In this document: piece after piece, positions 1-10,543 of the stretch | How positions within the stretch are numbered: position 1 is the first letter of the stretch | How the letters are laid out: each line of letters opens with the position of its first letter | Assembly: GCF_000213175.1 (NCBI RefSeq) | Contig: NW_009799103.1 | Location: forward strand, 2,954,904 to 3,018,903 | Origin: Neurospora tetrasperma FGSC 2508 | Taxonomy: Eukaryota > Ascomycota > Sordariomycetes > Sordariales > Sordariaceae | Length of the DNA stretch: 64,000 bases | Direction: 5' to 3' | Translations under genes and position numbers: made by a program | The notes under the pieces: model-generated | What the model saw: the letters and a program-made list of their open reading frames with translations, nothing else | Database searches by the model: none | Told to the model about the DNA's origin: nothing

Positions 1-404
1 GCTGCCGTCGTGTTGAATTTCGTCTCCACGCTCGCCACGCCGCCTGTCGGTAAGCCGTGGACTTCGGCGCTGTAGTAGGCCATTTGTGATGAGCGAATCC
101 CTTGGGCGGAGAGGCAGTCACAGAGGATGACGTGTTCTGTGGTGCTTCGCTTTTGGGGTCGGCCTGCCAGGCTGTTACTGTTGCTCGTAAAAGGGAGGGT
201 CGGACTTTGAGTGTGCCCGGCCGGGATGATGCCATTGTCGCCGTTGCCGTCGCGGCGGACCACATTGATGCTAGCCGAGGCGACACATGTTGAGTAGAAG
301 AACGTTGCCAGGAGAAGGGACCAGGTAACTCGGGAGATGACGGCGGTAACAGAGACGGAGACGGAGGTGGAGAAGGGCGCAGCAGCGGTCCGAACTAGAA
401 TCAT
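1..404 (-). CDS. Secreted protein of unknown function, 3' part outside the window
   Basis: The minus strand is open from an ATG at 404 to the window edge, about 134 codons with no stop. The N-terminus has a hydrophobic stretch at residues 25-42 (WSLLLATFFYSTCVASA) that looks like a signal peptide or signal anchor, preceded by a rather long Ser/Val-rich lead. A dibasic KR at about residue 86 could be a propeptide cleavage site. After it begins a Cys-containing segment (HVILCDCLSAQG, then SSQMAYYSAEVHG), which resembles small conserved secreted proteins of filamentous fungi that have no assigned function. No intron is needed in the visible part. The family assignment is a weak impression, and the C-terminus cannot be judged. 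Confidence 0.55.
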   Translation of the reverse strand, partial: MILVRTAAAPFSTSVSVSVTAVISRVTWSLLLATFFYSTCVASASINVVRRDGNGDNGIIPAGHTQSPTLPFTSNSNSLAGRPQKRSTTEHVILCDCLSAQGIRSSQMAYYSAEVHGLPTGGVASVETKFNTTA

Positions 405-2470
405 GTTTCTGTTTATTCCTTTTCAACTTTTCCAACCAAGCAAACCATTGACTTGCGTACGCACACTTCTAGAGAGCGCAGAGCAAAGCGCAGTCGTAGT
501 CGTGATCAAGCCGTAGTTCAAGCCGCAATCGCACCGCCTTGAGCCGAAGTTATGTGATGAGCCGCTCCGTGTCGTGAAACCGAACCGAACTTAGCCTAAA
601 CTTAGGAACGACGAACGGACTGACGGACGAACAGAGTTGAAATAGGGAACCTCACTGCCCTGCAGCCCTGAACGGTCATGAGTAGCTACATGAAAGTCGG
701 TGAAGCGATAATGGTGAAATGACAGAAGATCCCCAGCATTATCGAATTGAAAGGACGCTTGATTTTTCCGACTGACCGCAATGGGAGGATGAAGTGGAGA
801 ACTTCAATCTCAGTATGGGAGCTCAAGTTTCTTTCCCAGAGGCCGTCACGGGGGGCATATTTTAGTTATAGCGCTGTTCTCACATCCAGGAAGGGGAATC
901 GTTGACTTTCCCCAGTGTTGTTGTTGTCGTCGTTGTAGTCTGTTGTCGTTTTCTTAATCACTAGCCGTTTGCCAAAGGTTGAATATTTGAAGGGGACCCT
1001 GAAGCGGGCGGGAAGCAGATCATCGCTTTTCGCTTTTGGTGTTTTGGATGAATGAAGGCGTTACGGCCCCATGTTGAAGGAGGCTTTTAACAAGTTGAAA
1101 CAAGGTCTGACTGGCTTGAATACCAGATGGAAATTGCCATCGGCATCCGAGGCGAAAGAAAAGAGATGGTTTAGGATGGATGAACGTGGAAGTAGGAAGT
1201 GGAAAGACATATTAGATAGATCTGTCTTGGGTTGAGGGCTAGAAGTTGTGAAGTGGGTATGCGTCACTAACAGAACACGCCATATTTCTTTCACAAAGCT
1301 GTTAGTATTTGGCTGGCTAGACCATTGCCCCAGAAATATCACCGTGCAATGCAACAGTGTGCTGACGGGCGTTACAGCCATCTTGACAAATTCCCCAATC
1401 ATCGGTTCTAAGATTCTGGCTTGGCATTGATTGTCCGATGACTTGCTCCGTAACCTCAACCCTCTGGAGGCTGCGGCTTTGGTTGGTGAGATAGGGTGAC
1501 TGGCATGATGGGGGTTCGGGAAGTCCTGATGCCTTCCACTTCGGAACGAGCTGATGTATCAAACCGACATAGGCTGGACATGAGGTGCGTCAGGACGGTG
1601 TGGCCGGTTGAGACGGTAGCTTTGAGCCAAAATATACCACCGGGTGGTACTTGGAGCTTTTGTGTCGGGCATGAAGAGGCGGGATGCCCAGGTCACCATG
1701 GCACAACCATCTTGGTGGTCATTAAACAGACACTTCTCGGGGAGATGTCCCAATTTTCATCCCGCTATTTCAAATTTGCCAGTCCTCTTCACTTGACACC
1801 AGTCGATATCTCGAACACCCAGGCTGCACCACGAGGAGATTTCGGTAGGTGGCAACATGCACTAAAGATTAACCCAACTCTTGTGATATTCTCAGGTTCG
1901 AAGTCCGCCATTGTTTTTTTCTGATTGAAATTCTTGGGCATTGCGGCAGAGTCAAGACTGCTGGCCCGCCTGATAGCCGCTTCACACCATTTCCATACGC
2001 CACCATGCATGTAGTGCCGCCACATGTTGGTCGCTTACTCAGAACCATGGAGTTCGAAATAATTCTGACCACTGCCCTTCGATAGCGAAAACCAGCTCCA
2101 TGAGGTAAAATTCGATCGATGCTCTGAGGCGGCGTAGTGCGTGAAATGACCTGAAGCATATCCAACTTGTCGGGATATCCGAAAGCTTGATTGTCAAGGC
2201 ACACGGACGCCTGACATCGCTTTGCAACTGTTGCTTTGGAGCCTCCCATTATGGCACATGCGGTTCCATTGGTAACCTCAGAGTCAAGTGGCCGGTACCC
2301 AACATCTCCTCATCGATTAGCACTTAGGCCCCCGAACGCGGCCGTAGATGTTCGCATCCAGATATCTTATCGACAGCTTATTTATGCAACTATCAGCTCC
2401 ACTTTTCATCCTTTTGCGTCAAAGGGAGGGATGCGGCTCGGTTATTTATCTCATAGCGTGACACTGGAGG
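405..2470. other. Intergenic stretch with no supportable gene
   Basis: About 2 kb between the secreted-protein start and the 3' end of the RING gene. Open frames are short, overlap on both strands and show no family motif. It should hold the promoter of the leftward secreted-protein gene and the 3' UTR of the RING gene. I see no RNA gene or mobile element. Confidence 0.5.
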
Positions 2471-3822
2471 TCAGCCTGGCCCTTGGCGGTTACTTTCAGA
2501 GTTACCATCCCGTCTAGGACTCCTGCCAAAGTCTCTGCGCCTCCATATCCTTTCATGGCCGGTTTGCCGATGGTGAGTGTTGCGTTCTGGCCATCTTGGG
2601 GTCTGACTCCTCTCGGATCCAGATGCATGTCGCCTAATGTTATCTTCCCCTTCATCATCCACATCTAAAGAATTTTGCGCCTTCCGCTTTCTGCTGGCTT
2701 CACCTGTGCTTGAATCATGAGGGTATTTAACTTCCTTATCCCACGCCACAAGCGAGTGTGCCGGACTTCTCAGCCAGCTCCTCAGTTCATGCAAAAACAA
2801 GCGTGCGTGATCTCGTCCTAGGAAATCAGCCAGCATATCTTCTGCCTGGCCGGCGCTGCCCTGTATGTCGACCGTTTTGAGGATGGCTATGATATACTCG
2901 AGGAGAAATTCAGCGTTGTTTCGGCGGCGGGTCAGTTCGCGTTCGGAGGCATTACTCGTACTGCCACTGGGGCCAGCAGTTGGTTCGGGGTCGGAGAGAA
3001 AGGCGAACACTTGTAGCTCGCGTCGTATCCAGAGACGGGCACGGGTTATTAGGTGTGGTGTAGTGGCAAACTGGTCAGGCGTTGGGGTTGGTTTGTATCC
3101 GGAAATGCGGTTTGAGCCAACGTCTAGTTGTGGTGTAAGCATTAGTCTTTGGCCATGACTCACTGTTTGCTTCAACGACGTACGTAAAGAATATAACTGG
3201 TGCCGATATATGTGTCTGCGACGTTCTATAGCTTCCCCTGGGGTGGGTGTACTATGAGTATTAGCGTCGCGATCTCGTCGTCGGCGCTGGTCGTTACGGC
3301 GCTGTCGAAGGAGGTTTGATAGTGCCGGGTTCCCCGATTGGTCCCCGTTCCCATTGTTCTCATTTTTATTGCGCGGCCTCGGGGCATTAGGTACTCGATA
3401 GAAGCTCTCGTTGGAGGTCGAGTCAACGTATCGGACCTTGTAGATGGCGGCCTTGCATAGTGGGCAGTTTGGATGTTCTTGAAGCCTATGTATGTATGTC
3501 CCTTTGTGAGCTCAGCGAAGCCTATGGGAATTCGTAAATGGACGACATACCAGCTCACAAGACATACAAAGTCAAAGTGGGAATGAGCACATGGCATAGC
3601 AGTGCAAGGTTCTGAGATGGAATCAAGACAGATGACACAGCAGTCGTCTGCCTCGGCTACCTCATCATCATCATTCACACCCTCGCCATCTTTCTCGTTG
3701 GCGGCACTCGCCCGTCGCGTCGCTGTGATCTCCTGGAGGGTTGTTTGCAGAACTTGGGCCTGGATGTCGAGAGCCTCGTCAGTTGCTTCCATAGAGCTCA
3801 GGGAATGACTGGTATCGGGCAT
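2471..3822 (-). CDS. RING-finger E3 ubiquitin ligase, Topors-like fungal type
   Basis: Three exons read on the minus strand: 3822-3551, 3485-3184 and 3123-2471, giving 408 residues. Intron 1 (65 nt, GTATGT...TAG) falls inside the RING, and removing it restores VSWLQEHPNCPLCK. Intron 2 (60 nt, GTACGT...TAG) restores YSLHVGSNRISGY, a motif typical of the fungal family. The RING (about residues 61-100) starts CVICLDSISEP and has the atypical fungal FDFVCL centre, so one zinc ligand differs from the C3HC4 standard. The rest is Arg-rich and probably disordered, with a conserved LITRARLWIRRELQVF segment. The role should be ubiquitin, possibly SUMO-linked, transfer in the nucleus. The ATG at 3822 is the first in frame; an upstream exon near 3955 cannot be excluded. 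It is divergent from SLD2. Confidence 0.85.
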
Positions 3823-4224
3823 GGACTGTGTTGTCGCGCCCACGTTGAAGTTGTTGAAGGACAAAATGAGGATGGTTTTTTGGGTGCAGTAAGCAACGGA
3901 AGTGCTGATGTAATAGTGTACAGCCCCAGTGCAGCTGCTTGCACATGCTCGACATTTTAGCGGATCTTAGGCACGCGAGCCCCTGCCGCCAGTGGGTTCT
4001 GATGAACAAATGCCCCACTGTTTGTGCTGCTTGGGTGGAGTGTAACGTACGGTAACGTAAGGCGGAAACAGCAACCAAGGGAACCATCGCGTCCTCCCAT
4101 TTATTACTGGACGCGCCTTGTCTGAATCTTTAATTGATTTCCGGTTTTGGCTGTTCTCGACTTTTCGACTTTCCACCAAGCGCCTCGAAATGCTCTTTTT
4201 CTTCAAGTCAAAAGTAGAACCATA
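3823..4224. promoter_or_regulatory. Divergent intergenic region, RING gene / SLD2
   Basis: About 400 bp separates the RING start codon from the first copy of the SLD2 start codon, so it must serve both directions. From 3923 onward it is repeated exactly after the assembly gap. No specific element was recognised. Promoter function is inferred from position only. Confidence 0.4.
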
Positions 4225-4668
4225 ATGGATGAACAGCGAAAAGCCGAATATGAAAGCCAGAGTCTCCAGTTGCGTGCAGAACTGAAGCAATTCGAGGCAG
4301 AATGGGCCCAAAAGAACGACGGCAAGAAGCCGTCCCGTGAAGCCATCAAACAGAATCCGGATATTGGTATGCCATCCAGACTGGTCTTCTTTGACGATTC
4401 TAACATGTGGTCCCTTACAGCCCAGAAATACAAGCAGTACAACAAACTTCGCGACATACTCTCCGGAAAGATCCCTCCTCCCACCAGGAGCGACAACCAA
4501 GACCCAAGCCAACGCAAGCGCAAGCAACCAGACACATCCCTCCCATCCGCCTCGACTCCCTCCAAACGCAACAGGTCTGCCGCTACCCCCAAGTCACAAC
4601 ACTATTCTGCCGTACATGAAGCGATCACTCCAGATGTAGCGAGGAAACTCTTCAGTCCCGCCGTTCCC
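3923..4668. repeat. Left copy of a perfect 746-bp direct duplication flanking the gap
   Basis: Bases 3923-4668 match 5121-5866 at a constant offset of 1198 with no difference that I can see. The left copy ends exactly at the first N and the right copy begins exactly after the last N. This is the signature of two overlapping contig ends placed side by side, and does not look like a biological duplication. Confidence 0.9.
4225..4668 (+). pseudogene. Truncated duplicate of SLD2 5' end (probable assembly artefact)
   Basis: Exon 4225-4366, intron 4367-4420 and the start of exon 2 up to the gap are identical to the intact SLD2 copy downstream, including the intron. The reading frame simply runs into the N run. 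Because the copy stops at the contig edge, I take it as the same gene sequenced once and assembled twice, not as a paralogue or a true pseudogene. Confidence 0.8.
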
Positions 4669-5120
4669 NNNNNNNNNNNNNNNNNNNNNNNNNNNNNNNN
4701 NNNNNNNNNNNNNNNNNNNNNNNNNNNNNNNNNNNNNNNNNNNNNNNNNNNNNNNNNNNNNNNNNNNNNNNNNNNNNNNNNNNNNNNNNNNNNNNNNNNN
4801 NNNNNNNNNNNNNNNNNNNNNNNNNNNNNNNNNNNNNNNNNNNNNNNNNNNNNNNNNNNNNNNNNNNNNNNNNNNNNNNNNNNNNNNNNNNNNNNNNNNN
4901 NNNNNNNNNNNNNNNNNNNNNNNNNNNNNNNNNNNNNNNNNNNNNNNNNNNNNNNNNNNNNNNNNNNNNNNNNNNNNNNNNNNNNNNNNNNNNNNNNNNN
5001 NNNNNNNNNNNNNNNNNNNNNNNNNNNNNNNNNNNNNNNNNNNNNNNNNNNNNNNNNNNNNNNNNNNNNNNNNNNNNNNNNNNNNNNNNNNNNNNNNNNN
5101 NNNNNNNNNNNNNNNNNNNN
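4669..5120. other. Assembly gap (452 N)
   Basis: A run of N between two identical 746-bp segments. If the flanks are one locus, the true gap is negative: contigs overlap and the 1198 bases from 4669 to 5866 should be collapsed. Confidence 0.99.
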
Positions 5121-5866
5121 GCCCCAGTGCAGCTGCTTGCACATGCTCGACATTTTAGCGGATCTTAGGCACGCGAGCCCCTGCCGCCAGTGGGTTCTGA
5201 TGAACAAATGCCCCACTGTTTGTGCTGCTTGGGTGGAGTGTAACGTACGGTAACGTAAGGCGGAAACAGCAACCAAGGGAACCATCGCGTCCTCCCATTT
5301 ATTACTGGACGCGCCTTGTCTGAATCTTTAATTGATTTCCGGTTTTGGCTGTTCTCGACTTTTCGACTTTCCACCAAGCGCCTCGAAATGCTCTTTTTCT
5401 TCAAGTCAAAAGTAGAACCATAATGGATGAACAGCGAAAAGCCGAATATGAAAGCCAGAGTCTCCAGTTGCGTGCAGAACTGAAGCAATTCGAGGCAGAA
5501 TGGGCCCAAAAGAACGACGGCAAGAAGCCGTCCCGTGAAGCCATCAAACAGAATCCGGATATTGGTATGCCATCCAGACTGGTCTTCTTTGACGATTCTA
5601 ACATGTGGTCCCTTACAGCCCAGAAATACAAGCAGTACAACAAACTTCGCGACATACTCTCCGGAAAGATCCCTCCTCCCACCAGGAGCGACAACCAAGA
5701 CCCAAGCCAACGCAAGCGCAAGCAACCAGACACATCCCTCCCATCCGCCTCGACTCCCTCCAAACGCAACAGGTCTGCCGCTACCCCCAAGTCACAACAC
5801 TATTCTGCCGTACATGAAGCGATCACTCCAGATGTAGCGAGGAAACTCTTCAGTCCCGCCGTTCCC
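5121..5866. repeat. Right copy of the perfect 746-bp duplication
   Basis: Identical to 3923-4668. It contains the divergent promoter region and the first exon, intron and start of the second exon of SLD2, and continues without a break into the rest of the gene. Confidence 0.9.
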
Positions 5867-7306
5867 TCTTCGATTGGGCCTACCCCCCAAAAAGATGGCC
5901 GTGTTCTCGGTCTTTTCGATCTTATATCCCATACCCCATCCAAATCGACAGATGAAATCAAACCACGAGCATCCGGATTTACAGCTACGCCAAGTAAACG
6001 CCGCCATGCCCTCGACCTCGAGAACGACAAGGATGATGATGATCATGACGAGAAGGACGGCAAGGAATTCATAACCCCCAGCATCCCGCGACATCGTAAC
6101 CTCGACAGAACCCCATCCTCCGGGCGCAATCGAAACCTCCTCGATAGCTTCCTCGGAGTCCGTGCTACCAAGACATCCACACCACTAAACAAGAACACTG
6201 GGAACTCACCCTCGAAAAACAACCTCACCAAGACACCATCCGGCGAGCGGTCGGTGTCCAAGCTGCAGTTCGCCACACCCGCTTTCTTGCGTCGTACATC
6301 TGCGCCGCTACCACCCGTGGACGAAAATGGCGAGTGGTTGGACATTGAGCCCTTGAAGCTCCCACGAAAACCGTTCAGCATAGCAAAAGGGAAAGGGCTT
6401 AGCAGCGTGGTGGCCAGCCTACGGAAGATGGAGGAAGAAAAGCTGGATGAGGAGCTGGATATGTTGAGGGAAATGGAGGCGATGGAACAGGGCGGAATGG
6501 GTCCTCCACCACCAAAGAAGACGGTTGCATCGACAAGTGAAGATACGGAGAAGAAGAAGCAAGTAACAGACCCTGCGGGGGCAGAGGTTGTACCAGAAGA
6601 GGAGAACAATTTCGAGGAGGACGAGGCAGCTCTAATTGAAGTTGAAGCGAGCTTCCTCGAATCACGATCATCAAAGAGGAAGAAAGAGAGGCGACCGGTT
6701 CTACTGAGCGGCTTCGATGATGAAAATTTCTACGACAGTCAAGATGAGGAGGACCTGAGCAAGGAGGGATTGGATCGCAATGGGCAGCCACTACGAGTGT
6801 TCAAGAAGAAGGGACAAAAGAGGACGACCAGGAAGGTCAACATGCGACCGACAAGGACAAAACGACCCAGTGCACCAATTGCCGAGGAAGAGGATGACGG
6901 TGTGGAAGAACACAACGACGTGATACCGGAAACTCAGTTCGACGCGACCAAGAACCTGGATGGCGATGATCACCACACTCTGGATTCGTTGTCGTCCGGC
7001 GGATCAGGATCGGAATTTGATGATGGGTCAGAAGGCGAAGATGAAGAAGCGGGGGCGAGCACTACAAAGGCTGCAAAGGCTGCCGCAAAGAAAAAGGCGC
7101 CGCCGGCAAAGGAAAAGACAAAGAAGGATGCGACTACGGAGACCAAGAAGAAAAAGGGAACGAAAGAAGGTGGTGATGAAGAACCAGCTAAGAAGCCGCG
7201 CATGGTCAAGGCTACAGCAAATGCGAACTTCAAGAGGTTGAAGCTGAAGAATAACGGGGCAAAGGGAGGGCCAGCTCATAACAGCCGGTTCAGGAGGAGG
7301 AGGTAG
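5423..7306 (+). CDS. sld2: DNA replication regulator Sld2/Drc1
   Basis: Two exons, 5423-5564 and 5619-7306, give 609 residues. The 54-nt intron (GTATGC...CAG) is removed to give NPDIAQKYKQYNKLRDIL, the conserved N-terminal Sld2 motif. Sld2 binds Dpb11 after CDK phosphorylation and helps load the CMG helicase and polymerase at origins in S phase. In line with this, the protein has many TP/SP sites (TPSK, SPAVP, TPQK), a central acidic half, and a basic C-terminal tail with the conserved FKRLKLKNN. Start: ATG at 5423, just before the conserved DEQRKAEYE helix. The intron length is a multiple of three and has no stop, so retention would insert 18 residues. The gene is complete here; its 5' end is duplicated across the gap. 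Confidence 0.92.
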   Translation: MDEQRKAEYESQSLQLRAELKQFEAEWAQKNDGKKPSREAIKQNPDIGMPSRLVFFDDSNMWSLTAQKYKQYNKLRDILSGKIPPPTRSDNQDPSQRKRKQPDTSLPSASTPSKRNRSAATPKSQHYSAVHEAITPDVARKLFSPAVPSSIGPTPQKDGRVLGLFDLISHTPSKSTDEIKPRASGFTATPSKRRHALDLENDKDDDDHDEKDGKEFITPSIPRHRNLDRTPSSGRNRNLLDSFLGVRATKTSTPLNKNTGNSPSKNNLTKTPSGERSVSKLQFATPAFLRRTSAPLPPVDENGEWLDIEPLKLPRKPFSIAKGKGLSSVVASLRKMEEEKLDEELDMLREMEAMEQGGMGPPPPKKTVASTSEDTEKKKQVTDPAGAEVVPEEENNFEEDEAALIEVEASFLESRSSKRKKERRPVLLSGFDDENFYDSQDEEDLSKEGLDRNGQPLRVFKKKGQKRTTRKVNMRPTRTKRPSAPIAEEEDDGVEEHNDVIPETQFDATKNLDGDDHHTLDSLSSGGSGSEFDDGSEGEDEEAGASTTKAAKAAAKKKAPPAKEKTKKDATTETKKKKGTKEGGDEEPAKKPRMVKATANANFKRLKLKNNGAKGGPAHNSRFRRRR

Positions 7307-7762
7307 TAGAGGGATGTTACCCATATGGAACGGTAAAGAGGGTGATGAAGAGATGAGCTATGATACTGCGTCCTACCTTCTTGGTGTCACTGAGCGTGAA
7401 GTGCATAGAACTAGACTATCCTTAATGGTAGAACATAACAACCTCAACATCCATTTCCGTGCCGTGAATACCCTGAGGTCTCAGTTGTTCATACTTAGGC
7501 TCCCTGTCCTTCATGGTGCATACAGTCCCATAGTAAGCTCCCACTCATCAATCAGCTACGGACATGTGTAAATATATGCAGACACTTTTCTTCATATATA
7601 CTTATGTACATATACGTAATTTGATCAGATCAGTCACATCCTCAAAAACAAAAAAATCATGTACATCAGAAATAGTCCACCAACCAACCCCTCACTTCCC
7701 ATCCATCCCCTCTCACCTCAACCGACCTCATCCTCACTCACCATCATGCCCAAGATTTCCCC
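7307..7762. other. Convergent 3' region, SLD2 / LPMO
   Basis: About 450 bp between two stop codons facing each other. It contains an AT-rich patch near 7595-7630 that could hold polyadenylation signals. No gene is seen. Confidence 0.5.
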
Positions 7763-8877
7763 TTACGAGCACTGCGAATAATAATCATTCTGCTTCTTGC
7801 AAGTATACGGGCTCGCACAAGTAGTGCACCCCGAGAATCCCACCCCACCGCACTGCGCCCACTGCGCAGCCGTGCAACCACCAGTAGGCTGAGGAGCAAC
7901 GACGCTCGTCTTCAACGTCGTGCTCGTGCTGGTAATCACCGCCTTGCTGGTGGTGGTGGTGCTGCTAGCTGGCTTAGCAGTAGTAGTAGAACCACTACCA
8001 CCACCACCAGCACCACCACCGTTTGCAGAACAAGTAAACTTGGCCGGGCCAGGGATGGTATAAGTGTTGCTCGGGCTCATAGAGTAGATGTTGACCAACA
8101 GACCGGGGTCAGTCGCCTTGTAGATGCCGGGGATCGAGTAGGTGGTGGAGGGGGCAGCGGTGCCGGTGCCGCCGACGATGTTGATTTGGGCGCATTCCAT
8201 GTATAGTTGGGCGCCGGCGGTGGAGGAGGCGGCGTGCAGGGCGATCATCTCGGCGCGGAGGAGGTATTGGCCTGAGGGGATGCAGGCGGGGATGTCGCTG
8301 GTGTGCAACTGGGTTAGTTATTTGATTTGATTTGGGTGGTGAAAGGGAGGACTAAGGAGAACGTACATGTACTGGAAACCACCGTTGGTGATGACGGTGC
8401 TGGTACCCCATTGGCCGTTGTTGTAGCCGTCTTCTTGAATCTTGAACCTGTTTTTCTTGAGTGTCAGAATCTGGTTGAAATAGTACCCAAGTATTGAGTG
8501 AGTAGGGGGACCACTCACCATCCACCGCCGATACCAGTGTCAGTCAAGGCGTCGTCAACCTTCTTGAGGTAGGCAAGGGTAGGACCCTTGTGGCTGGCGT
8601 CCATGACATCGTCGGCGCCGGAAGTGAGAGTGTGTCTCCAGATAGCCTTGACGGTGCTGCCGGCGTTGACGGTGATGATCTTGTCAGAGGGAGTGGTGGG
8701 GTTGGGGCCGCCGTTGCAGGCAAGGTCGTTGGAGGTCACGTCGGTGATGGGACCATCGTAGGACGGGGTCCGGATTCCGTAGGAGACCGGGTAGGTGGTG
8801 CCGCCGGCTTCGAGCTGGACGAAGATGGTGTGGGCTGAGGCCGCGGAGGCGGCGACGAGGAGGGAGAGGACCTTCAT
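7763..8877 (-). CDS. AA9 lytic polysaccharide monooxygenase with C-terminal CBM1
   Basis: Three exons on the minus strand, 8877-8519, 8447-8367 and 8297-7763, give 324 residues. A 15-residue signal peptide ([15 protein letters not shown]) is followed by HTIF, so mature His1 can form the copper histidine brace with the His in DASHKGPT; a Tyr in QLYMECAQ fits the axial site. The AA9 domain (about 16-240) is followed by a Ser/Thr/Gly linker and a fungal CBM1 with [11 protein letters not shown] and YYSQC. It should be secreted and oxidatively cleave cellulose. For intron 2 the acceptor giving FQYIDIPACIP was preferred over an upstream AG that breaks the frame. From memory it is close to N. crassa NCU02240. 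ATATAT lies about 100 bp upstream, and a CGG-N11-CCG site about 400 bp upstream. Confidence 0.95.
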
Positions 8878-10543
8878 CTTGTCTGGCTGGATGACACCGA
8901 ACTACTGGAGTAAATAAACTCGAAGGGACCTACAGACTCGCAGATATCAATATCCAGGAGTAGGAAGCGCGTCGTCCATATATGTACTACTACATGGCGG
9001 GTCACCACTCTCACCAAGGCTGAGAAAGCATGAGGTTGAACATGTGGAAAGCTTATTAAAGGGTGGTCCTGATCGTTTCGGGACGTATAAGAAGCCACAA
9101 TGTCACTGTCTAGGTCGCATTATCTCCTTTCGGGTCGTCTCTTCTAGAGCCAAAACCGGGACGCTGGAAGCAAGGCCGCCATGCGGCGCATAGCGAGGGC
9201 GGAAGAAGGCCGTCCGGGGTAGCAACACATCCGGATCGGGACAGCCACTCGACGTTTCAGCGTTGGATTCGCCGCGATATCGGATGTCAAGGTGCCGCGA
9301 CGGATGGAGACGTAAGTCCATCCATACAGGATATTCAAGGCATGACGGGTTACATGGCATCTCGCTCCGGTGGCTCATGTTTGCGTCAGCATCCTAGGAC
9401 ATGATAGCGCAGGAGTTGCGGTTCATTTGAGCCGAAGCTTCTCTGCATCGTGTACATGACTATTGATCTACGTAGAAGGCTGAGATAGAAGAACTGAATA
9501 TTGATTCGTTACTCCATATACAGTATCCTGGACAACAAGGGAGTAGGTGACCATAGAATGGTTCATGAACTGACGACGCTTCTAATCGATGGACTTGTTG
9601 TTGCAATATGGTAGTCCCGTCATTGTCGGTTATTTGGGTCCATGTCAATGTCTTGGATGATATTCTTGGAGTTGAAGACGGTGAGAATAAACAGTAAGCG
9701 TGTCGGCAATGGTCACGAAGGACCGTCGTGGTTCCCGGATCATGATCCGATGTTGTTTTGTTGTTGATTTGCACCACCGTAGAGGAACGGATAAAAGGGG
9801 GATCCGCCAGCTGCCGGCCAGACATGCTCCATCTGGCCTACCTGGCAGTTCCAGAATTCCACTGGATCCGCTGCCCGATGCGGGGTGCAGTAGCGCTTGC
9901 GGGGGAAGATGGGCCGAGCAGGCGAGGGTTAGGGTCTGTCCAACGTCCTCTGTTTATAGTTGTCTTGCCAAAACACCAAGTTGCCATCGTCGCCAAACAT
10001 CACCACTTTGCGCAGAAGGGCGGCCCAACTCATGTTTACTGAACAGTATAGCTGCTCATGTCAGTTGGAAACACAGCTTCTACAATGCTCAGATACAGAC
10101 GCCCCCGATGGGGCCATCAGTTTGGCTCTTCGCTGAACAAGGCTGGTGTTAGCTGACGGTCAAGGTTCTCCCCGTGGTTTGTTGTATCGTTGTCATGGTG
10201 ATATCAACCGTCACTACCGCAAATCGATGGTCACCTCATGTAGACTTCCTAAGTCGCTTGATGGTCTAAAAGACCGCTCAAGTTGGCTCAGACTTCTCAC
10301 CTTTTCTTCTTCTGCTTCCCCAAGTCAAAAGCTGGACCTAACCCAATCCGCTGACATACACTTTAACCATCCTGCATCAATAATCACACAAGCGCAGACT
10401 GTACTAGCAGAAACAGCAACCCACTTTGCATCAGGTAGGTCAAACTTGTCACCACTTCATCCTTTATCAAGGCATCTTCTCAGCATTGCCCATTTACTGA
10501 CAGATTATCCTTCATAGAAACAGAACGACAGCACAATATCATC
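8878..10543. other. Intergenic region upstream of LPMO and the repeat-protein gene
   Basis: About 1.7 kb between two divergent genes. The left part should be the cellulose-responsive promoter of the LPMO. The right part may contain a 5' UTR intron of the repeat-protein gene: a GTAGGT near 10433 and a CTGACAG near 10502 are suitably placed. The small open frames show no motif. Confidence 0.45.
9281..9297. promoter_or_regulatory. CGG-N11-CCG site, candidate CLR-2/Gal4-type binding site
   Basis: A perfect CGG triplet pair in inverted orientation with an 11-base spacer, 404 bp upstream of the LPMO start codon. Zinc binuclear cluster regulators of the Gal4/CLR-2 type use this spacing, and CLR-2 controls cellulase and LPMO genes in Neurospora. 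A single chance match in 500 bp is not rare (about one in eight at equal base use), so this is only a candidate. Confidence 0.35.

Noticed and set aside
1888-1900. GGTTCGA-type words as tRNA B-boxes (also near 12513 and 55931)
   Set aside because: No matching A-box, anticodon stem or acceptor stem could be found around them.
1061-2249. Several overlapping frames of 80-140 residues
   Set aside because: They overlap on both strands, show no conserved motif, and no splice pattern joins them into a protein.
4225-4668. Second SLD2 paralogue
   Set aside because: Identity, including the intron, and boundaries exactly at the gap point to an assembly overlap, not to gene duplication.
9460-10152. Frames of 120-150 residues on both strands upstream of the repeat-protein gene
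   Set aside because: No motif, biased composition and mutual overlap; more likely promoter DNA.
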